Virus record (IMG/VR): IMGVR_UViG_3300031857_000149
Span: 1-64,000 of that record
Strand: one strand, 5' to 3'
Length of the DNA stretch: 64,000 bases
DNA from: a virus
The notes below the pieces were generated by a model, which did no database searches, was not told the origin of the DNA, and worked only from the letters and a program-made list of their open reading frames with translations. Positions 31,956 through 43,700 of the stretch are shown piece after piece. The stretch's first letter is position 1. Every line of letters starts with the position of its first letter. A program made the position numbers and the translations under genes.

Positions 31956-33337
31956 TAGTAGACGCCGAATGGATTTGATTCTGTGAAGTCCACAATGAGA
32001 TCCGCCTCATCTTGGAATTCTTGATTTTGTTCATATTTATCATATGTAGGCTGCTTAACTACATATGCAAGACTATATGATGACTGTGACATGGATCCAA
32101 CAATCAATTCTCCGTCATAGAATTGACCGCTACTTATCCCAACTTTTAATATATTTGTATCTTTATCCCAATTTTTAACTTTTGCAGTGGTTCCTGATCT
32201 ACTACCAGTTACCCTCTCATTATACCAATAAGTACCAACTCCAGAATAACTTGGGGGAAGACTTACAGTTATACTTGGAGATCCCATGTATCCCAACCCA
32301 GCATCTACAATTAGTACTTGTGATATTGTTCCAGCCGCACTTACCACTGGTCTCAGTATGGATGGGGTTGATGGACTTAGTGCTGGAAGAGATGGTGAAA
32401 TATTTGGTGTCGTGGAATATCCAACGCCACCATTAATAATATTTACTTTAGACATTCCAAAATAATTGGTTACTATTCCGCAAGTTGCTGCTGCTCCAAC
32501 ACCCGACCCACCAATAAATGAAATTCTGGGAGTCGTTGTATAACCAGCTCCGGCATTTGTTAGCAAAATTTCTTTAATTGAATAAACTCCACCCCTGTAG
32601 GTTGTAATTGCAACAGCCGTAGCATTAACTCCTCCAGAAGGTGCAGAAGATATTGCAACCACTGGTGGAGTTCTATAACCATAACCATCATTCGTTAAAA
32701 AGACCTTTCTAACATATCCACTAGACAATGACGGAGATACTGCTGCTTGTGCTCCCGTTGAAAAAAGTTGAAGTGAAATAATATTTCCAATATTTTGAAT
32801 GGTCTTATCAATTTCGTCTATAGAAGTATCTAAAACCTCATCTTCATATTCAAATAGCTCACACTTTAATTCATAAGTGTACAATTTACCTAATTGGTAA
32901 AATGGTTGCTCGTGCTCTACGAATTTAACTTCAAAAAGTCTTTGTCCTAGAGGAAAATAGATTAAATCCCCCTCTCTTGGTCTTGTTGCAACCTCAATCT
33001 CATCCTCATCCATTGAGTTTAAGAATGGTGCAATAAAATCTTCAAATCTTTCCCTTGAAATAACTAAAGTTACTTCATCTCGCAAACTCATTCCAAATTT
33101 TGTTAAAATATCCCCAGCTCCGGAATGACCTTCATAAGTATTGATATATGCTTCCAACAAGAAATTATCATCAAATTTTGATGAGGTGACTTCTTCAATA
33201 ATTGTTTCTTTTTTGACAAATTTTCTCGGAATATATGTTACCTCAACTCCATACATTCTAAGTTGTTCATTAATTAATTCCTGAATTAATCTCTGTTCTC
33301 CGGGAGAACCTTGTAAAAAAAATGGATTTAGTGCCAT
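31955..33337 (-). CDS. gp14: Neck protein gp14 with inserted GxGY repeats
   Basis: Head-tail connector protein. 460 residues, well over T4 gp14 (256). The N-terminal half is canonical (MALNPFFLQGSPGEQRLIQE, EVTYIPRKFVKKE, LLEAYINTYEGHSGAGDILT, FGMSLRDEVTLVISRERF). From about 215 to 350 it carries at least four copies of a G-x-G-Y module: GYGYRTPPVVAI, GAGYTTTPRISF, GVGYSTTPNIS, GLGYMGSPSITV. The same module occurs in gp8, gp7 and the DUF4815 protein. The insert probably forms a beta-rich surface domain. It overlaps gp13 by 1 bp. Confidence 0.94.
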   Translation of the reverse strand: MALNPFFLQGSPGEQRLIQELINEQLRMYGVEVTYIPRKFVKKETIIEEVTSSKFDDNFLLEAYINTYEGHSGAGDILTKFGMSLRDEVTLVISRERFEDFIAPFLNSMDEDEIEVATRPREGDLIYFPLGQRLFEVKFVEHEQPFYQLGKLYTYELKCELFEYEDEVLDTSIDEIDKTIQNIGNIISLQLFSTGAQAAVSPSLSSGYVRKVFLTNDGYGYRTPPVVAISSAPSGGVNATAVAITTYRGGVYSIKEILLTNAGAGYTTTPRISFIGGSGVGAAATCGIVTNYFGMSKVNIINGGVGYSTTPNISPSLPALSPSTPSILRPVVSAAGTISQVLIVDAGLGYMGSPSITVSLPPSYSGVGTYWYNERVTGSRSGTTAKVKNWDKDTNILKVGISSGQFYDGELIVGSMSQSSYSLAYVVKQPTYDKYEQNQEFQDEADLIVDFTESNPFGVY

Positions 33338-34167
33338 TATCCAATAAAATCGTAGGGTGGTAACTCATACTCTAGAGTCATTGACTGTTTGATAGCGTCT
33401 AATTCTCTTTCTGCATCTTCATATATTTCTCTTCCATTCAATTCTATTCCACCAGGGAGCTTAACTCCTCTAAATTTAATTAGATTTTGCCCCCATTGTT
33501 TTTTAATAAGTGCGGTTAAATATTTTTTTATAAAACTATCATTATAAACTTTGGTAAAATCATTCGGATCTAAAATTCTATAGCAATCAATAACAATAAA
33601 ATTACCTGCGCTTTGCGCTCCCCAATCAATATCAAGATAAAGTCTATTCTGTCTTTTATTAAATCTAACCTGCTTATCAGTCGTCAATAAGAAATCAATA
33701 TCTTCAAGATATGATTTTGTCATAGCGTATTGTAAAAGATTAATAGAATTGAAATAATATAAGTCATTTAAAAATAACTGGTATTTGATACTGAACATAC
33801 CTCCAGATATTGAACTAGTATCAAATTTAAAAATCTTTTCTATACCAATCACAGAATCTGGAACTTGAATATAATTTGATGCTTCATAAAAATTAAATGA
33901 TGTATTTGTATTTGATACTCCAGTTGTAGTTACTACACCAACACCATCAGTTTTTGCACCCCTTCCTCTATCGATATCATTTTGAGTTATTTGATATTTT
34001 AGATACATTCTTTCGACACCATCAAAATGCCTTTCATGAAAATATTGTAGTGCATCATCAACCAAATCATCTATTTGGTCATCATCTACATTTATTTCTA
34101 ATACTGGCGCACCCAATCTACGTAGACAATAATCTACCAGTTGTTGACGTGTCGATGGTTTTGCCAT
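33337..34167 (-). CDS. gp13: Neck protein gp13
   Basis: Connector ring between portal and tail. 276 residues (T4: 309). Family start TRQQLVDYCLRRLGAPVLEI then NVDDDQIDDLVDDALQYFHE and RHFDGVERMYLKYQITQNDI are clear matches. The C-terminus with KKQWGQNLIKFRGVKLPGGI and GREIYEDAERELDAI is also typical. It starts immediately after the 73-aa gene stop. Confidence 0.95.
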   Translation of the reverse strand: MAKPSTRQQLVDYCLRRLGAPVLEINVDDDQIDDLVDDALQYFHERHFDGVERMYLKYQITQNDIDRGRGAKTDGVGVVTTTGVSNTNTSFNFYEASNYIQVPDSVIGIEKIFKFDTSSISGGMFSIKYQLFLNDLYYFNSINLLQYAMTKSYLEDIDFLLTTDKQVRFNKRQNRLYLDIDWGAQSAGNFIVIDCYRILDPNDFTKVYNDSFIKKYLTALIKKQWGQNLIKFRGVKLPGGIELNGREIYEDAERELDAIKQSMTLEYELPPYDFIG

Positions 34168-34389
34168 TTACTCTTCCCAGGATTCGGATTTACTTGCAAT
34201 TGCTTTTTTAGGTTTGGAAGACTTTAATGCTTCTAATTCGCTATTTAATTCATTAATTCTTTTTGTTAATGAATCAATAATTTGATTAGAAGTTAAATTT
34301 CTAGATTCCAATGCAATATTTTGAACGAAAAGATCACTAGATCTTTGTTGATATATTGCCAAAAGATTTTTATAGTCTATTTCGTTCAT
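34168..34389 (-). CDS. Small coiled-coil protein (73 aa)
   Basis: A 73-residue helical protein; residues 30-55 have heptad-like spacing (TSNQIIDSLTKRINELNSEL) and the tail is Lys/Ser-rich. Similar short coiled-coil ORFs accompany gp13 in cyanophages. A perfect late promoter (34425-34432) lies 36 nt upstream and a terminator isolates it from the fibre gene, so it is the first gene of the gp13-gp14-gp15-gp16 unit. Function unknown; possibly a neck or whisker accessory. Confidence 0.72.
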   Translation of the reverse strand: MNEIDYKNLLAIYQQRSSDLFVQNIALESRNLTSNQIIDSLTKRINELNSELEALKSSKPKKAIASKSESWEE

Positions 34390-34398
34390 TTTTTATAA

Positions 34399-34423
34399 TA
34401 AAAAAGGTGGGTAAATCCCACCT
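34399..34423 (-). terminator. Rho-independent terminator after the fibre-like gene
   Basis: 7-bp perfect stem (34405-34411 with 34417-34423, AGGTGGG/CCCACCT), 5-nt loop, T-run on the minus strand; 27 bp after the stop at 34450. Confidence 0.9.
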
Positions 34424-34424
34424 G

Positions 34425-34432
34425 TATTTATA
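34425..34432 (-). promoter_or_regulatory. Late promoter TATAAATA (neck gene unit)
   Basis: Perfect box 36 nt upstream of the start at 34389, 1 bp from the terminator stem: a back-to-back promoter/terminator unit. Confidence 0.72.
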
Positions 34433-34449
34433 TGTTATTTATCTAACTA

Positions 34450-36681
34450 CTAAAACGCTCCACCATCAACAGTGATATTTTCTAAAGTTCTAATACCAGA
34501 TGAACAATTAATTACTTGAGATTGTCCAGCACAATCATTAACCCATAGTGCTCCGATTTCGATAGGAGCCCAAACGGTGCTTATTGTATCAACAACTCCG
34601 TTAGTTACTGTTAAATCTGAAGCAATTCCAATTCTTCCGGTAGAATCATCCCAGAATATTCCGGACTTTTTAGCAGAAGTAGTATAGTAATTGAATAAAA
34701 CTCCAATATCAATATTTGCATCGACCGATGGCGGTACAAGTGATCCACCACTGTTAACTAGTCCTAAATCAATTAAGTTGTCTTCAACTTTCAATTCCGT
34801 GGTATTAACAATTGTTTGACTGCCAAGAACTGTTAGGTCTCCAGTTACCGTTAAACTGCTAGCAACACTTACATTTCCACTGACGTCATTAATTGTAATT
34901 GCAGAACTACCATCACTAGCATTAATTGTACCAGTTTTGATTGTCGGTACTGTTAATGTATCGGTTCCTGGGTTATATTTAATGCCAGAATCAACACGAA
35001 TTGTTTCACCAGTCTGTGAAGTTGCATCATCAACAAAAGTTAAATAGTAATCTGATGAAGTCGTTGTTGCAGTAGTATCAACTTGAGTCGAACGAGTTGC
35101 AGTGGTTGCTGTTCCAGTAATTGATCCGCCAACCTGAAGATTTCCTGTCAGTGCAACAGTAGATCCATCATCAGTAATACTTGAATTTGTTAATTGGTTA
35201 TCTGTATTATCCCACTTCAGTACAGTATTAGCGGAAAGGTTGGTTCCGTTCTTCAGAGCAACATCATCTACATTAACTGTGATGCCTTCTCCTGCCCCTA
35301 CAGCAAGGGTTGGGGTAGATCCTGCACCAGTTGTTCCCCCGGTTAATCCATTGCCCGAGGAGATGCTTGCAACGTAGTCACCTGAAGTATAAGTTCCAAG
35401 TACAACTGAATTTAGTGCAAGTGTTGCTGCTAATCCAACATTAGCAGTTCCATTAAATGAAACTGCAGGAGCAGTTATAAAATCCCCAGTGATACTAAAG
35501 TCTCTTGCATTCTGAAGAGTAGTTGCAGTTGAAATTGTACCACTCAGAGTACCACTAATGCTGGATGCTGAAATATTTGTAAAATAACCATTAGTTGCCG
35601 AGATGGAATTATCAGACATCGTAATGCCTGAACCAACAGCAAGGCGAACACCATCCGCCATTGTGGTGGTTCCAATCGCAACACCATAGTTAAAGGCAAA
35701 TGCATCAGTTCCAAAACCAAGAGTTCCTTGCTTGAACCACATCAATTGCTTGTAAGTGTCTGGAAGTGTATTGATTCCAGATGCAGCGAATGAAACTAAT
35801 GGGCTTCCAACTGTTGATGCGATTGCAACACCTGCGTGATTTGCAGTATCATCAGTTGAAGCATCTGTATTTGTTACACTTGTAGTGTATCCAAGGATGA
35901 TATCTTTGTTCTTAATAAAAACCTCTTGTCCTAATAATGTAACTGAAGTTCCACCAATAGTTACATTACCATCAACATTTAAATTGCCGGTAACATCCAA
36001 ATTTCTACTAAAATATCCGTCTCTCCATCTCTTTCCAATCAGACCTAAATCATAAGTATTGGTTACATTTGGAACAAGATTGGATATAAATTCTCCAGCA
36101 ACACTAATATTGTCTCCATCACCATCACCAAGATTAATCTGACCACCATAGAACGTAGCAGTTCCAATAAAATAGGATTCACCAGCAACAGAAAGTCCTG
36201 CGCCAACTGTGACATTCTTATTAACTCCTAATCCACCATCAATTTGTACTGCGCCAGTATCTGGATTTCCTAAGATATTATCGGTTGTATCACTAAACGT
36301 TGAAATACCAGAAAATATTGCGTTAGTTGATCCACTACCCCAAGTTAAATTACCACTTCCATCATTGGTAAGAACTGTTCCATTAATACCTTGAGAACCT
36401 GGGAGGGTATAAGTTACAATACCTGCTAATGAATCTGGAGATTTTACGCTAACATAAGCGGTTCCATTAGAAGTTCCCTCAACTAGATTTATAGAACTTC
36501 CTTTGGATGATGTTTCTTTAGTCCAATAACGATGAGATCCAAAAAACTTGTTATTATTCGTGGTACTATCAATACCAACATATAAATCAAATGTATCAGT
36601 TGTAAGTGCTGGTTCGCCTGCTCGTAACCCTGGCAGATTTGTAAAGGCACCTCTTTTAAATTGAATTACTGGAGAGGCCAT
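34450..36681 (-). CDS. Fibre-like virion protein (743 aa)
   Basis: Tail-fibre-type protein. The N-terminus QFKRGAFTNLPGLRAGEPAL then TTDTFDLYVG resembles the N-terminal domain of the Mtd tropism determinant, which anchors fibres to the baseplate. The body is Gly/Thr/Ser/Asn-rich with repeated strands such as NLDVTGNLNVDGNVTIGG and SLTVTGDLTVLGSQ, typical of trimeric beta fibres; YDLGLIGKRWRDGYF is a fibre motif near residue 215. It ends ITVDGGAF, echoed by the VDAGSF end of the 106-aa neighbour. Late element AATAAATA upstream. Host adhesion is likely. Confidence 0.78.
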   Translation of the reverse strand: MASPVIQFKRGAFTNLPGLRAGEPALTTDTFDLYVGIDSTTNNNKFFGSHRYWTKETSSKGSSINLVEGTSNGTAYVSVKSPDSLAGIVTYTLPGSQGINGTVLTNDGSGNLTWGSGSTNAIFSGISTFSDTTDNILGNPDTGAVQIDGGLGVNKNVTVGAGLSVAGESYFIGTATFYGGQINLGDGDGDNISVAGEFISNLVPNVTNTYDLGLIGKRWRDGYFSRNLDVTGNLNVDGNVTIGGTSVTLLGQEVFIKNKDIILGYTTSVTNTDASTDDTANHAGVAIASTVGSPLVSFAASGINTLPDTYKQLMWFKQGTLGFGTDAFAFNYGVAIGTTTMADGVRLAVGSGITMSDNSISATNGYFTNISASSISGTLSGTISTATTLQNARDFSITGDFITAPAVSFNGTANVGLAATLALNSVVLGTYTSGDYVASISSGNGLTGGTTGAGSTPTLAVGAGEGITVNVDDVALKNGTNLSANTVLKWDNTDNQLTNSSITDDGSTVALTGNLQVGGSITGTATTATRSTQVDTTATTTSSDYYLTFVDDATSQTGETIRVDSGIKYNPGTDTLTVPTIKTGTINASDGSSAITINDVSGNVSVASSLTVTGDLTVLGSQTIVNTTELKVEDNLIDLGLVNSGGSLVPPSVDANIDIGVLFNYYTTSAKKSGIFWDDSTGRIGIASDLTVTNGVVDTISTVWAPIEIGALWVNDCAGQSQVINCSSGIRTLENITVDGGAF

Positions 36682-36705
36682 TTTTTTTTCTGGTACTTTA
36701 GTAAT

Positions 36706-36713
36706 TATTTATT
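36706..36713 (-). promoter_or_regulatory. Late promoter element AATAAATA (fibre-like gene)
   Basis: TAAATA-core element 25 nt upstream of the start at 36681, in the 38-bp gap after the 106-aa gene. Confidence 0.6.
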
Positions 36714-36719
36714 AAAATA

Positions 36720-37040
36720 TTAAAAGCTACCTGCATCAACATCAATTTTATTATCCAAATCAATATCTAATGCACCAATAAATGCAGTTGGTAACCCTAC
36801 ACTATTTGGTTCATTAACAGCAGCAATTAGCACATCATCTGGATTAACAAATTCATATTTATTTTGGGATGAATTGTACATCAGGATATAATTATCCTGG
36901 ACATTTGTGGTATCTACATCAGAAAGTGACCCCAAACTTTGAGAAGATGAAGATGAAGAGATAACCTTTACTGAATTTTGCTGCCCAACTCTTACTTTGA
37001 CATTATTTTCATTAACTCTTACTCTGATATTACCGTCCAT
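36720..37040 (-). CDS. Small fibre-associated protein (106 aa)
   Basis: 106 residues. N-terminus is beta-like (IRVRVNENNVKVRVGQQNSV), followed by a Ser run and a DVDTTNVQDNYILMYNSSQN stretch found in fibre proteins. The C-terminus DVDAGSF resembles the VDGGAF end of the adjacent 743-aa fibre protein, so the two may share a capping or assembly contact. It overlaps the 113-aa gene by 1 bp. Function inferred from position. Confidence 0.7.
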   Translation of the reverse strand: MDGNIRVRVNENNVKVRVGQQNSVKVISSSSSSQSLGSLSDVDTTNVQDNYILMYNSSQNKYEFVNPDDVLIAAVNEPNSVGLPTAFIGALDIDLDNKIDVDAGSF

Positions 37041-37381
37041 TATCTGGTCACTCCTTCACGAACCAAAACCATACCTTCAACTACTTTCGACTTAACTCCC
37101 GTACCATTTTCTTGAATAACAACGTCATAGACATATCTTCCTGGTTTTAATGCAGATGTTATTGATGAAGCTAATCCAATTCTAATTTTTCCCAACGACG
37201 AATTGACTACTTGTGTAGTAAAATTAGTATAACTTGAGCTGCCAGAATGTTTTCTTAACTGAGACAGTACTGCATAGTTGCTAAGATTCAGTGCCGAATT
37301 TTCATTTTGGCTTTCCAAAGTAAAGACTTGATTGAAATCTATTCCAGAATCTACTACTAAATTGCTGACATATACTGCCAT
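37040..37381 (-). CDS. Small beta-rich virion protein (113 aa)
   Basis: 113 residues, predicted all-beta: MAVYVSNLVVDSGIDFNQVF, then LKPGRYVYDVVIQ and VEGMVLVREGVTR. The layout resembles the N-terminal immunoglobulin-like domain of baseplate upper proteins (BppU-type), a tentative idea. It has a perfect late promoter 26 nt upstream and starts the short unit with the 106-aa gene. Unrecognised family. Confidence 0.7.
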   Translation of the reverse strand: MAVYVSNLVVDSGIDFNQVFTLESQNENSALNLSNYAVLSQLRKHSGSSSYTNFTTQVVNSSLGKIRIGLASSITSALKPGRYVYDVVIQENGTGVKSKVVEGMVLVREGVTR

Positions 37382-37406
37382 TTGTAATCTTTATTGTTCT
37401 TTTAAG

Positions 37407-37414
37407 TATTTATA
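37407..37414 (-). promoter_or_regulatory. Late promoter TATAAATA
   Basis: Perfect box 26 nt upstream of the start at 37381; it overlaps the stop codon of the 58-aa gene. Confidence 0.72.
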
Positions 37415-37586
37415 AATCAATATTTGGCAATGATAACATAACCTCCTGCTGCTTCAAATACAATTTGAAATATGCTTTTGCAATATTTTTTAATTCATCC
37501 CCAGATAGGTCATCGATAAGTCTTGAATATTTTTCATATTCAAACTGCTTATCTATATTATTTAATTTTATATCATTTGGATTCAT
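37410..37586 (-). CDS. Small conserved-position helical protein (58 aa)
   Basis: A 58-residue ORF: ATG at 37586, TAA at 37410. The product is helical and charged: NNIDKQFEYEKYSRLIDDLS, then ELKNIAKAYFKLYLKQQEVM. It overlaps the stop of the 67-aa gene by 14 bp, and its own stop lies within the next late promoter. Composition and coupling argue for a real gene, though no family is recognised. Likely a minor structural or assembly protein. Confidence 0.65.
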   Translation of the reverse strand: MNPNDIKLNNIDKQFEYEKYSRLIDDLSGDELKNIAKAYFKLYLKQQEVMLSLPNIDL

Positions 37587-37776
37587 TTATTAATTGTAGT
37601 AATAAAGATTTAATTTCACTTACTTCATTCTTTAATTTTTCTATTTCATTCTTTTGTTTCTTTTTTTCATTTCTAGTATTAATATAATTCTGATATGCAA
37701 AAGAATCGCAATTTAAGATCGCTCCAGTATTTTCATCACGAAATAAATTTTTATGCCCTTCTACTGGTATCATCAT
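37573..37776 (-). CDS. Small coiled-coil protein (67 aa)
   Basis: 67 residues: an N-terminal motif IPVEGHKNLFRDENTGAILN that recurs in cyanophage small proteins, then a Lys/Glu-rich coiled coil (KKQKNEIEKLKNEVSEIKSL). The start overlaps the end of the 2442-aa gene by 4 bp, so it is coupled to it. Possibly a chaperone or linker for the large baseplate or fibre protein; that is only an inference. Confidence 0.72.
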   Translation of the reverse strand: MMIPVEGHKNLFRDENTGAILNCDSFAYQNYINTRNEKKKQKNEIEKLKNEVSEIKSLLLQLINESK

Positions 37777-40700
37777 GCTAATGCAATTGCTCTCAGATCT
37801 TTAAATCTTGGTGCATATGCTTCATTAGTTCCACTCATTACTATTTTTATAGAGAATGCAGTAAATTTATCTAAATTATCTGCAGTAAATTGATATTCCA
37901 AGAATTCATTTTCTTTACTTGATCTAACAAAAGCATCTGGTCGACCAGTATTAAGAGACGAGTCTACAATAGTATCTCCAAATCCATCATCATTAGAATC
38001 TGTCAAATTATCATAACCTGGGAACAGTTCATAATTTTGTTCAATATTATCAGAATCTGGTTTAAATAATTTGTATAAAATTCTAAAATCCGCAGAAGAA
38101 TTCCTATATGCAGTTACAAATACCTTGAGGGAGGTTGCTGGTTGAGAGAGATCTATTTTTTTGGAAATATAAATCGCAGAATGGGGATCTCCTGTAGTTA
38201 AATTTACTCTATTATCAAATACGTAATCTGATATTGGATTATTTAATCTATTTCTATTGAAAACAATAGAACTATTTGCCGTGTCAATAACTGGAGACGT
38301 ATTTGGATCTGCAGAGATTAATGTCATTGCTATGGTAAACGACTTATTCCTTGGTAATGAAGATAACCTTTCGGTTTCATTAACTTTTGAACAAACCATT
38401 CTGGTTGATTTTAGATTGTTTTGTTGATTGATTTCAATTGGTTCATAACCTTGATCAAGGAATGATACTTCTTTTCCTCCGGCACTAGTTGCTGAAACAG
38501 TCCTAACTTGACTGACAATTGTCGTAAATTGACCGGGATTAATAGTATTGAACTGTGGAATTAATGAATTAAATTGTACATTCTTTGTAGATAAGCATTG
38601 GTTTCCACCACAAACCTTTTCCTCAACGAAACTTAATTGCTGATTACCAAATGATCTCTCAAGTCTATCAATCTTAATATGATAGGTATCAATATCTCTG
38701 AAAGATTTTAGATATGAATCATTTGGTAAAGAATGAGTTGTGTTTATTCTGGTCAATGAGATTCCATTTAGTTCATATGGATAGACTAGAGAATCTTTAT
38801 CGTGTGATCTGATTAAACTATCACCAACTCCACGAGTGGCAATTCCAAGAATTCCATCAGAAACACTATCATAGTAAATTACTTCACTGTTAATTAATAC
38901 GTACCCAGAACTAGATGCCTGACCTTCAAATTTTGTAAATGGTAAAGTACTAGCAACAGAGATAGTAGTAGAATCTGAGGATAGATTTTCTGTTAATGAT
39001 GTTGGGAATGTATCTGGAGAAATACCAGATAGTGTAAGTACATTATTATCAGAATGCATACCATGATTGAAATTAGTAACTTCAAGCACATTTCCATCAT
39101 ACAAGGAATTAATTACGGAAGATGTTCCTCTAATAGAAGCTGCTAATCCAACAACAGTATTTTCATCACTATATTTTATTAAATTATTACCAGAAACAAA
39201 TAATTCCCCTTGAGCATTATTTAAATAAAGTGTATCTAACCCATTAATTTGAGTAACTGTAATTGATGCATTTTTACCCTTACCAACAAACGATGTGGTA
39301 ATTCCTAATACATCACCAACAGAATAACCATTACCACTCTCTTCAATTGAGGTGACAGATGATAACTTATTATTAGTAAATTCTACAGTTGCAACTGCAC
39401 CTTCACCAGAACCAGTTACACTATACAGAGGTACTCCAGTATAAATTCCATTTGAGTATCCAATCCCCACATTTAAAACATTTGCTGAAGTTATTTCACT
39501 ACCAATTCTCTCAATAAACCCATATGGACCAGAAATATTAGTCTGTCCAATCTTAGACCCAACTGACAGTGCATTAATAGTTGTTGAATCGGTTAGTGTA
39601 ACAATTCCGACTTTTAACTTTCTTGGATAAGTTTTGATTGGATTAGAACGTAATCGAGAAACATTAAGATCATCTAATCTTAGATCTGGATTATAAAAAT
39701 AAACTACTCCAGTATCAACAAATTGACATTTATATAGTTTAAATTTTAAATCCTCATTTTGACTTGCGGTCCAAATAGTTCCATTTTGTGACTTAAATAA
39801 ACTACCACCCAAATATTGCCTTGTCATAATAACATTTTCTGCATCTGGTAGATTTTGAGTTCTAACTGTGGATTCACCCATTCTACCTACCCACATTTCA
39901 TAATTATTTGATGATGGTGCAAGAATAACTAAGGCATATTCTGTTCTTGGTTGTAAATAAACTGGTGATGGGAAAACTACTTTTGTTGCAACTGAAGCAT
40001 CTTTTGAAACATTAACTTCATTTGGAGTTAATGAAACTGAAGCAAAATCTTGGACTAATTGATTTGTTGGAGTTCCAAGTTCTACAGTTCTCAGTTCAAC
40101 AGTTACCCTTTCACTTTCATCCTTACTCGCAAAGTATAAATCTACAGAGTTTAAGAATCCACCAGAATCATCCACAGTAAATGATTGTGCAAGAGGATCT
40201 TTACCTCTTCTTCTTGGTGGTGGACAAACTATAGCGGGTATAATCCATGTATTAAAACGAGATGATTGTCTTCCTAAGAATCCTATACGTCTAGCATCTG
40301 GTGTAGGTCTTGTCGCACTTATGACTAGTCTAGCTGCCCTAGGAACACACCCTGCCGGTGCCGGAGCAGGTTGAGGTTGTGGTGGATTTGGAGTAGGTGT
40401 CGCAACTGTTGGTGCAGGCGGATCTACTGGTCTTGGTGGCACTGGCGCTGGTGCAGCGATAGGTGGTGGTGGTGGTGGAGGTGGGGGTGGAGTTCTAACA
40501 ACCACTGTTGTTTGCCTAAACGTATCGATAACTCCCAGTGAGGAGTATGTAGTTTCTCCACTGCTAATTAATAAACTTCCAGTTGTTGAGATTTCATTTG
40601 TTGAACTGGATGTTAGTTTAAAACTTTTTGTTCCTGTTTGATATTTTATTGTTGGTGCTGGAGTTGCTAAAGGATCTTTTATAAAGAATGATCCACCAAT

Positions 40701-43700
40701 ATCTCCAAAATTATCACTAACTAATCTTATTTCTACTACCTTTGCCTGTGCATTGCTTGTTTGCCCGATTAAAGTCGTATTAAGTTCAACATATCCATAA
40801 AAATTTCCGAGAACATCTTCCGATAGTGAATTTGTATCAACGTTTAAAATAGTTGATGCTGAAGAGTATGACGCCGGAATAGATAATGATCTATTATATG
40901 GATTTAGTGATACTGTAGATATGGGACTGTTGTATGGTCCAGTTTTATGATTAGACTGGCACAATCTGAATGATATTACCTTTTTATTACCAATATATCC
41001 ATTTACAGTCTCTCCAACTTGGAATATTCCAGAAGACATTTGAACTTCTAGTAATTTGGGGATAATATCAATCGCTGAAGATCCATCAAAGAAGGAGAAG
41101 TAACGAGTAAATGGCTTTAAACCGCCAGCTACAAATGAAACGTTTCTAGACCTCATGAAGGGTTCTTGTTCGCTACTTATCCTAATAGTTTCAATATACT
41201 CTCTATTAGTATCTCCAAGAATACTTCTAGATCCATTATTGAGATAAATGTTTCTTACCCAACTATCAGATGCTGGAGATAAAATAATCCTTCCAACCCA
41301 TTGGATCATATTGAAAGGATTAACATTTTCAACCCGTGTAGCTAATGGTTGCTCTATCCAATTGACTTCGGAGTAAGATAGTGTAATTAAATCTCCCCTT
41401 TTAACAACTTTTGCATCCAATAAATCCAAATCTTGACTAAAATCCGCAGTTTCAACATTTATTGATGGATTTAATGCAAGTTCTGGTTTTAGTGAATAAA
41501 AATCTATGGGTGTATTTAATTCCTTAGTATTAGAATTGACATCACAATTTGCATCAATTTTTGCAATATCTATGAAATCAGTATTTTCAAAAGAGTCCGC
41601 AAAAAATCCAGATTTAAATCTACTTAGTCCATCAGAATCTTGAATTTGTAATGTTTTTGTATCTAATTCCAATAACGATAGAGAAGTTAGAACTTCTAGT
41701 TTAGAAACTCTATCTTCAATTTTTCCAATTTCTCTCATAGTATATCTTCTATTGTCAATTAACTGAATAGAAGCTTCTTGTGGATTATACAGGTATGGTG
41801 GTAGCTTGATCAAAGCAATTGTCATTGCTTCGTCAACATTTGCTGGTTCTGATGGATTTTTTGTAGATGATCCCTCAATTACTGAAATGTTTCCGGACTT
41901 ATCTAAAACTACCTTATCTATTCTTGGTAAATAATATGAATACCCAATAGCAGAAGATTCATTTGGAGATATAACTACTGACGGTACATTACCAGATGAT
42001 GCTCCAAAATTTCTTGAACTAAATGAAAATGGTGAGGAGTTTTCTGAGGTGAATTTTGATACTCTTGGTCTAAAGTCAAGCGTATCCGATGCCCTAATAT
42101 TATCATTACCCAATAATGGAATATCCTTTTCAAATCTCTCAAATGCATAAGAATTGACGGTATATAAGTCTCCACCATCATTTTGTAAAACATCATAATA
42201 ATTAAATACGACCAATAATCTTTTTGATGGTATTGTAGAATCATTATACCTTACTAATCTCGAATAATCATAATATTGATTTTCTTGTCCTTTGTTTAGT
42301 AAAAATTTATCTGTTAAATTTAAATATTTCCCAGGAATAACCTGTTGAACATTTGAAGAAATATTAGATTCTTCAAATGTAACTGATTCATCCGGTAAAA
42401 AGGTAGATGCACTTAAATAGCAAATTTCTACAGTTGTTGAAGATATAGATCTAATCAATTGTGCAATAGATCCGCTTTTGCTGCCAATTAGTTTTTCACC
42501 AATGACAGAATTTACATCTAAATTTAAACCATTTACAAAAACTAATCTGTCAAGAACAGGATTGTTTGTATCTAAAGATTCAAATACTCCAATGATATTT
42601 GAAACGTCTGGAACATTTAAAGATATCTCTTTGTCCTGAACTCTTAGACCATAATATGATGATGTAGTTAATCCACTTACATCAGTTGAAATTCCCAAGG
42701 AGCATTTATCAACTATTAACCTTTCACTTCTAACATACTGTTTAATTTTACTTTGAACATCAATTTTAATTAATGAAACATTTAAAGTTACATTTGCTGA
42801 TTGTGAGGGTTTTAATCCATTAATTGTTATATTTGATGAATTATTACTTATTACAACTTGGTCTCCGGTTAAATCTTCGATAGAACCATCTGAGTATATA
42901 ATAGTATACCTTTGAGTGTCAAATGGTTGGAAGAATGAACTGGTAACTCCTGCATTCGATACCGATGATGATAAAATTCCATCTACATCAGTCGATAAAT
43001 TTTTTATCTGTGTCTTAATTGATATGGTAGAATTATTTAAATCTGTAGAAGAAACATTCTTATCGGGTAATTCAAAATATAGTGTTGAATTATTGGCAAT
43101 AACTTTTGGATTTCCAATAGAAAATGTTGTGGTTACTGTTTGTGTTGGCAAACCTCCTGTACAAACTCCAACTACATTTGGTACAATTCCAACAGTCATT
43201 GATAAGTTATCTGATGATACTGAAGATACAATATTATAAGTTTCTAAAGTTGAACCAGGAATTTGATATCTAATTATCGTATCAGATTTAATACCCGCAA
43301 AATTTCCGCCTGCAGTGGTCACATTTCCAGTATCTGATATTGTAATTGTATCTGGCAATCTAAAGTTGGATGCAATACTTTTATCCAAAACTGTGTCGGC
43401 TGTGAAATTTGATACAAAACCTAGAGCAGATGAATTTTGAAAAACTGATTTTATATCACTAAGACTATATGCTTTAATTGAATCTAGAGACCTAATAATA
43501 CTTTTTGAACCATTGACTGAAATTTGCTCACCGTCAATAAAAGTTCCCGATGTTTGAATTAATGTTAAAATTTTACTACCTAATGTAGGTTGCTGTAAAA
43601 CATACCCAGAAGCTCCACTACTCAATCCTTTTATGTAAGTTGTTTCGGGACAATCTGAAGGACTGATTGCCTCGTTTAAAGTTATTTTTGTGTATGTCTG

